A stretch of 64,000 nucleotides of DNA. Origin: Melioribacteraceae bacterium (GTDB lineage: Bacteria > Bacteroidota > Ignavibacteria > Ignavibacteriales > Melioribacteraceae). The translations under genes and the position numbers were made by a program. Below, piece after piece: positions 59,230-64,000 of the stretch (positions are counted from its first letter, which is position 1; every line of letters starts with the position of its first letter). The DNA lies in the NCBI GenBank assembly GCA_030584085.1, contig CP129490.1, positions 1,955,511 to 2,019,510 on the forward strand, read 5' to 3'. The notes under the pieces are model-generated. The model did not search any database, was not told the DNA's origin, and was given only the letters and a program-made list of their open reading frames with translations.

Positions 59230-61299
59230 CTAATGCTGAAATATACTTATTGCCACGCCGCCGCCGGGGGCTAATCTTATTCTCAGTTCATCACTATTTT
59301 TAACGTCTTTATTTTCAATTACATACGCGGTCGGGTTTTTATCCCAATGAGAATCTTCCGCATCTTTATAAATAACAGCGCGATAAACTTTATCTTTATC
59401 AATAAATGAAAGCGGAATTACTATTTCTCTTGCATTTTCATCAGTTACACTTCCAATGAACCAATTACCGGTATTGCGTTCTTTGCGTGCGATAGTTACA
59501 AACTCACCAATTTCTCCATCTAGCACTTTTGTTTCATCCCAATCAATTCCAACATCTTTTATGAATTGAAATGCCGGATGTCCTTCATAGTTCTCAGGTA
59601 AATCTGCTGCCATTTGAATCGGGCTATAAATCACAACATAAAGAGCTAGTTGATGAGCAAGTGTTGTATTAACTTGATTATCTTTTTTATACTTATCGAA
59701 TTTTATGTCGAATATTCCCGGAGTAAAATCTATTGGGCCGGAAAGCATTCTTGTAAACGGAACAATAGTCAAATGTTCAGGTGGATTTCCGCCGTCGGAT
59801 GCCCAAGCGTTAAACTCATTACCTCGCAATCCTTCTCTGGAAATCATATTTGGGAATGTTCTTCTCTCACCTGTATCTTTAATTGGTTCATGTGCATTAA
59901 CCATTACCTCGTGTTGTGCAGCTTTTTCAATAACTTTACGATAATGATTAACCATATACTGACCGTGATGATAATATCCATCAGGAATAATTTGTCCGAC
60001 ATAACCCGTTTTAACTGCATGTATTCCAAGATCTTCACAGAGCTTATACGCTGCATCAAGTTGTTTTTCATAAGTAGATACGGCGGCTGATGTTTCATGA
60101 TGCATGATAATCTGAACATTATTTTCTTTGGCATATCTGACCACTTCGTTCAAATCATAATCTGCATAAGGAGTAACAAAATCAAAAATATCTTCTCGAT
60201 CTTCTCCAATCCAATTCTCCCAACCGGTGTTCCAACCTTCAACAAGTACACCGTCAAAACCATTTTGTGAGGCAAAATCAATATAACGTTTTGCATTTTC
60301 GGTTGTCGCACCATGTTTTCCGCTAGCCATATCCCAACTACTTTTACCGAGATGCATTTCCCACCAAATACCGACATACTTCATCGGTTTAATCCACGAA
60401 ATATCTTGCAACACATTTGATTCGTTTAGATTTACAATTAAACTTGATTCGATTAAATCTCCTGCTCTTTTAACGATTTGAATAGTTCGCCATGGAGTTA
60501 CAAACGGGGTTTTCTGTTCAACTTTCCATCCAAAATCATTTCCGACCAATTCACTAGTAAGTAATAGTTTTTCTGTGTCAACTTTTAACGTCATCCCAGC
60601 ATAATTGTTAAGATCGGCTTCATGAAAACTAAGATAAATGCCATCATCGGTCTTCATTGTTACCGGTGTGTTAACCGCATTAAACGGAATGTATGTTTGA
60701 GCTAAGTTATTATGCGACCGTTTTGAAATAGCATCAATTTTGCTAATTGGTGTCGTATTGTAAAGATGTTCATAAATATCCCAATCACCGGGAGTCCACC
60801 ACGTAGTATGATCACCGGTCAATTGAAATTGAGTTTGTTCCGATTTGATAATCACACTATCAATATTTTTTTGTTTGGGGAAATCATATCTGAAGCCGAG
60901 TCCATCATTAAAAACTCTGAAGATTATGGAAAATTTACGTTCCAGGTTTTCTTTTTCCCTTAGGTCAATTTTTAATTCATTGTAATCACTTTCGACAAAT
61001 CTTTTTTCACCCCAAGGCATTTCCCAAGTTTCTTTAACCGATTCATGTTTAGCTCGCAAAAGATTAAAGCCGGTTTTCATTTCCGGCATATTTTTAAATT
61101 CAAATCCAACGGTTGACGAATCAATTACTACTTTCCCATCATAAAATACTTTGTAATAAAACTCTCCTTTATCAGTAAGATTTGTCTGAATTTTTATTGA
61201 ACCATTTGGAGAAGTAGCTTCTTGGAATGAATCATAACCACAACCCGTTATAAGAATTGACATAATAAACACCATCGAAATTAAAAATCGCGTTGACAT
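59230..61299 (-). CDS. GH97-family alpha-glucosidase-like lipoprotein
   Basis: A 689-residue exported protein with a lipobox (LITGC, Cys20), so lipid-anchored. The GH97 architecture is clear: an N-terminal beta-sandwich (SPNGSIKIQTNL onward), a central barrel with DGVLVEGWNTGWENW, VNAHEPIKDTGERRT and NMISREGLRGNEFNAW, and a C-terminal Greek-key sheet. Glutamates in the HEP and RGNE segments fit the inverting SusB-like branch, as opposed to the retaining branch that uses an aspartate. Likely substrates are alpha-glucosides or alpha-galactosides. No susC/susD pair lies nearby, so it is not in a typical utilisation locus. Confidence 0.9.
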   Translation of the reverse strand: MSTRFLISMVFIMSILITGCGYDSFQEATSPNGSIKIQTNLTDKGEFYYKVFYDGKVVIDSSTVGFEFKNMPEMKTGFNLLRAKHESVKETWEMPWGEKRFVESDYNELKIDLREKENLERKFSIIFRVFNDGLGFRYDFPKQKNIDSVIIKSEQTQFQLTGDHTTWWTPGDWDIYEHLYNTTPISKIDAISKRSHNNLAQTYIPFNAVNTPVTMKTDDGIYLSFHEADLNNYAGMTLKVDTEKLLLTSELVGNDFGWKVEQKTPFVTPWRTIQIVKRAGDLIESSLIVNLNESNVLQDISWIKPMKYVGIWWEMHLGKSSWDMASGKHGATTENAKRYIDFASQNGFDGVLVEGWNTGWENWIGEDREDIFDFVTPYADYDLNEVVRYAKENNVQIIMHHETSAAVSTYEKQLDAAYKLCEDLGIHAVKTGYVGQIIPDGYYHHGQYMVNHYRKVIEKAAQHEVMVNAHEPIKDTGERRTFPNMISREGLRGNEFNAWASDGGNPPEHLTIVPFTRMLSGPIDFTPGIFDIKFDKYKKDNQVNTTLAHQLALYVVIYSPIQMAADLPENYEGHPAFQFIKDVGIDWDETKVLDGEIGEFVTIARKERNTGNWFIGSVTDENAREIVIPLSFIDKDKVYRAVIYKDAEDSHWDKNPTAYVIENKDVKNSDELRIRLAPGGGVAISIFQH

Positions 61300-61371
61300 A
61301 AAATTTCTCTTAAAAAATATTAATTGATAATGAAATATAACGAAGTGTAAAACTGAAAATGAAGAATAATT

Positions 61372-62544
61372 TTAATGAAATGCTATTGAAGCACCAACCC
61401 AGTTTAATCCCTTATTATAGTCAACTCCCATCATCTTCCCTCTTCCGGTTCTAAGTAAGTTATTAACCAAAAGCGGCTCATCTTCCCAAATGTACATTAA
61501 TCTTATTTCAGCTTTGGAATATCCCTCGGGAGTACTAATTAGCGGAGCATATTCAACTTTTTCTTGTAAAATATAATTCGATCTAGCCTTAATCGAACTT
61601 AGTTTATCTTCATTAACATCTACTTCAACTCCGGAGCCGGCAAATGAGAACAATGGTTTTAAGACATAATTTTCCAAATCTTTTGGATAGCGTTTAATTT
61701 CGTTAAGATAGAAGCATTTAGGAGCAAATTCACTTTTGATCATTGGCAGTGAATGTTTACTGATTTTGAAAAACCAATTTGGGTGTCCGACCCATTCAAC
61801 ATCAATTTCATCTTTAATATTGAATTGCAGTTCGATATTTTTTCTTTCTAGTTCGTCAAAAATTACACGATTGTACATTCTTTCAACGGGAATTTCTTTA
61901 TCGTTTTTTTTATAAAAAAGTTTAGTGCCACGCTTTATCAGATCGCGAACATCAACAATTTCGATTCCGGTTTTTTGTTGCGTTAAATAAAAATCTATTC
62001 GTGTTTTTTGAATATGCGGATCAATCTCTAATAGAATTACATTTTCCGGATCAGAGTTTCCTAAAATAATTTTCTGAAAGAAATTTTCGTAACTAGTATG
62101 ATCAAAATCATTAAAATAGGCAGTCATTTCTATGGGAATTTCAAAATGCTTAGTAATCTGTTTACTCAAAAATGACTGATACATATAAAGAGATGCAAAG
62201 CCTTGAAGTTCTATAAGTTTTGGGATAAACTCACCGGATTCATCTTTACAAATTCCGAAATCAAGCTGCAGAAATAAAGGATTCTTTGATTCATTCGGTA
62301 TTCGATATTTTTCGGGTAATCCTTTCTCAGAATTCTCTCGAAACTTTTCTGTTTTGAGAATTGAAATAATTTCTTCCGATGCTTTTAAAAGTTTTTGATT
62401 AAGTTCTTTGTCCAGAAATAACGGTGTTTCACAAATTCTAAAATCAATTTCTCCATTTGTTAATCTCCAACATTCTTCCAAAAATGAAACATATTTTTTA
62501 TCGGAAAAATTCTCGTTATAATTTTTTCTTAGACTTTCTATCAT
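61372..62544 (-). CDS. ATP-grasp-like amide ligase of unknown substrate
   Basis: A 390-residue protein. The C-terminal half looks like an ATP-grasp fold: YVLKPLFSFAGSGVEVDV resembles the ATP-binding lysine and glycine-rich loop, YILQEKVEYAPLI the hinge strand with acceptor glutamate, and EIRLMYIWEDEP / LLVNNLLRTGRGKMMG the metal and phosphate strands. The N-terminal half (LIELQGFASLYMYQSFL) is unlike known ATP-grasp peptide ligases. It lies 6 bases after the GCS2-family ligase, suggesting a joint pathway. Not a recognised housekeeping enzyme. Confidence 0.65.
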   Translation of the reverse strand: MIESLRKNYNENFSDKKYVSFLEECWRLTNGEIDFRICETPLFLDKELNQKLLKASEEIISILKTEKFRENSEKGLPEKYRIPNESKNPLFLQLDFGICKDESGEFIPKLIELQGFASLYMYQSFLSKQITKHFEIPIEMTAYFNDFDHTSYENFFQKIILGNSDPENVILLEIDPHIQKTRIDFYLTQQKTGIEIVDVRDLIKRGTKLFYKKNDKEIPVERMYNRVIFDELERKNIELQFNIKDEIDVEWVGHPNWFFKISKHSLPMIKSEFAPKCFYLNEIKRYPKDLENYVLKPLFSFAGSGVEVDVNEDKLSSIKARSNYILQEKVEYAPLISTPEGYSKAEIRLMYIWEDEPLLVNNLLRTGRGKMMGVDYNKGLNWVGASIAFH

Positions 62545-62550
62545 TATTAA

Positions 62551-63663
62551 CTATTCATCAAGATTTTGATTTGTTTCATCAAGGATTAAATCTACAACGT
62601 GAAGTAAACTGCCGGTTTCTTCAAATTTTTTGAGTTGTCGTTTTGCACCGGTGCCATTATCTAAAATATGATATACATAATTAATTTCTTCTCTACTTCC
62701 GAGTTCGTCGATTACATCATCGACAAAGTTCAGCAATTCACCTACAAGTTCACGTGTCGGTACTTCTTTCTGCTTTCCGAAATCTATTAATTTCCCTTCA
62801 ACTCCGTAACGCGAAGCACGCCATTTGTTTTCATTAATTACTAATCTTCTGTAAAGTCTAAACCCTAAATTCTGTTCAATCAGTTTATATAGTTTAACAA
62901 CAACCGCTTGAATCAATGCCGCGATAGCGATTGTCTCTTCAACTCTCATTTGAACATCACAAATACGAAATTCTAAAGTCGGATATTTTGGATGAGGACG
63001 AATATCCCACCAAATCTTGCTGGGATCTTCGATACATTTTGTTTTGACAAGTAAATCAACGTAAGCTAAATATTCGCCATGACTATTAAAATGATCCGGG
63101 ATTCCGGTTCTTGGAAAACGGTCAAATATTTTCGAACGATATGATTTGAAACCCGTATTTCTCCCTTTCCAAAAAGGTGAATTTGTCGAGAGCGCAAATA
63201 TATGAGGAAGAAAATATCTTGCTGCATTCATGATGTGAATTATTCTTTCTTTATCATCAATACCAATATGTACATGTAAACCAAAGATTAAGTTTGCCCG
63301 GGCTACTTGCTGCATTTCCTCAACAACTGCCTGATATCTATCTCGCTGAGTTATCTGCTGCTCTTCCCATTTGCTAAACGGATGAGTTCCGGCAGCACCG
63401 ATTTTTAATCCTTTACGTGCAGCAACTTCCCGCAAATTATAGCGATGTCTTTTAACTTCCTCTTTTGCTTCTTTAATATTGTAACAGATGTTTGAGCCCA
63501 CCTCAACAACTGATTGATGCATTTCAGCTTTGGCATGCTCTTTTAAAATCATTTTTCCTTCATCGAGTAATTCCTGTATATGCGATTTTAACTCTCGAGT
63601 TTCGGGATCAATAATTTGGAATTCTTCTTCTATACCAATAGTAAACAGTTTGTTATCGCTCAT
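62551..63663 (-). CDS. Carboxylate-amine ligase, GCS2 (YbdK-like) family
   Basis: A 370-residue enzyme of the glutamate-cysteine ligase type 2 family. Signatures are the opening FTIGIEEEFQIIDPETREL, GTHPFSKW, the HVHIGI metal site, FWKGRNTGFKSYRS, and LEFRICDVQMRVEET. YbdK has gamma-glutamylcysteine ligase activity in vitro, but many homologues probably form other gamma-glutamyl or carboxylate-amine bonds. A GTG three codons upstream (63672) overlaps the preceding gene's stop and is an alternative start. It lies between two ATP-grasp genes. Confidence 0.88.
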   Translation of the reverse strand: MSDNKLFTIGIEEEFQIIDPETRELKSHIQELLDEGKMILKEHAKAEMHQSVVEVGSNICYNIKEAKEEVKRHRYNLREVAARKGLKIGAAGTHPFSKWEEQQITQRDRYQAVVEEMQQVARANLIFGLHVHIGIDDKERIIHIMNAARYFLPHIFALSTNSPFWKGRNTGFKSYRSKIFDRFPRTGIPDHFNSHGEYLAYVDLLVKTKCIEDPSKIWWDIRPHPKYPTLEFRICDVQMRVEETIAIAALIQAVVVKLYKLIEQNLGFRLYRRLVINENKWRASRYGVEGKLIDFGKQKEVPTRELVGELLNFVDDVIDELGSREEINYVYHILDNGTGAKRQLKKFEETGSLLHVVDLILDETNQNLDE

Positions 63664-63668
63664 ATATT

Positions 63669-64000
63669 TCACTTGTTTATATTTTTGTTTGGTTTTAATT
63701 GCTTACCACCTGTAAAAGAAGTTATAAAGTCACCCCATATTAAATTGTTTTGTCTGTCTACATGGTTCTTAGCTTTTCTAATTGCCATGTTTGCAGCTGC
63801 TTCTACAACCCATTCAAAATTCTCTTCTCCTACTGAATGAACATCCGCATCGGGAGCGGGATTACAAAAATCAATAGCGTAAGGTATTCCATCTCTAACC
63901 GCAAACTCAACAGTATTAAAATCATAGCCTAATGCATTATTAATCACAAGCACGTATTCTTCAATTTGTTTAAGCAGTTTACTTTCAATTGGTTTAGGAT
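63669..64000 (-). CDS. ATP-grasp protein, C-terminal part (5' end outside window)
   Basis: The minus-strand frame is open to the right edge of the window (at least 109 residues), so the gene is partial. The readable part contains LGYDFNTVEFAVRDGIPYAI then DFCNPAPDADVHSV, the ATP-grasp metal-ligand region, and a basic C-terminal tail. Its stop lies 5 bases before the ligase ATG, or overlaps the alternative GTG start by 4 bases. It is thus the first known member of a three-gene unit with the GCS2-type ligase and the second ATP-grasp protein. Full-length data are needed to place the family. Confidence 0.8.
   Translation of the reverse strand, partial: PKPIESKLLKQIEEYVLVINNALGYDFNTVEFAVRDGIPYAIDFCNPAPDADVHSVGEENFEWVVEAAANMAIRKAKNHVDRQNNLIWGDFITSFTGGKQLKPNKNINK

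Noticed and set aside
59650-60090. 146-residue plus-strand frame inside the GH97 gene
   Set aside because: It lies wholly antisense to a clearly coding GH97 gene and has no ribosome-binding site or recognisable domain.

Overview
The window is a 64 kb piece of an AT-rich bacterial chromosome. The best taxonomic guess is the Ignavibacteria/Chlorobi side of the FCB group. Two secreted proteins end in the NYPNPFNP-type C-terminal domain used by type IX secretion, the housekeeping proteins look FCB-like, and there is a GH97 glucosidase lipoprotein. This is inference from protein character, since no rRNA gene is present. I saw no CRISPR array, IS transposase or rRNA operon.

Left part (1-31.8 kb): a lysine-catabolism neighbourhood with an Rrf2 regulator, an ALDH7-type aminoadipate-semialdehyde dehydrogenase, a lysine-ketoglutarate-reductase-like protein and a divergent lysine 6-aminotransferase. 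Glutaryl-CoA dehydrogenase, a later step of the same route, lies 7 kb away. Next come an orphan NtrC-type regulator with a HIT protein, then purD, a glycosyltransferase and guaB. A compact run of eight minus-strand genes follows: purC, a DUF971 protein, pgsA, pgpA, cinA, thpR, recA and recX. After that are a POT peptide transporter, a tandem of exported amidohydrolases (one lacking its metal ligands), type IX-sorted and other secreted proteins, and two sodium symporters. The second symporter is followed by an unannotated 35-residue MetS-like small subunit.

Middle (31.8-41.8 kb): a 9.9 kb integrative element inserted in the tRNA-Phe(GAA) gene and bounded by perfect 98-bp direct repeats. It carries a tyrosine integrase, integrase arm-site-like TTGATGACA repeats at both ends, a block of unrecognised cargo genes, a structured RNA leader, a small ribbon-helix-helix protein, a replication initiator with a DnaB-like helicase, and a candidate small RNA. 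I see no capsid, terminase, portal, relaxase or conjugation genes, so it looks like a phage satellite or a small self-replicating integrative element. It is the least described part of the window.

Right part (41.8-64 kb): argF, arcC and a cyclic-2,3-diphosphoglycerate-synthetase-like GTPase, with a four-helix-bundle IVS-type gene flanked by 9-bp-periodic inverted repeats placed exactly between arcC and argF. Then come glmS, tRNA-Leu(UAG), tig-clpP, an exported matrixin-like protease with its partner, a three-receiver protein with a degenerate kinase core, gltX-glnS, tRNA-Leu(CAA), a GH97 lipoprotein, and a trio of amide-ligase genes (ATP-grasp, GCS2 family, ATP-grasp) that runs off the right edge.

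Many gene junctions are tightly coupled (TAATG or ATGA overlaps), and hairpin terminators sit between most convergent transcription units.
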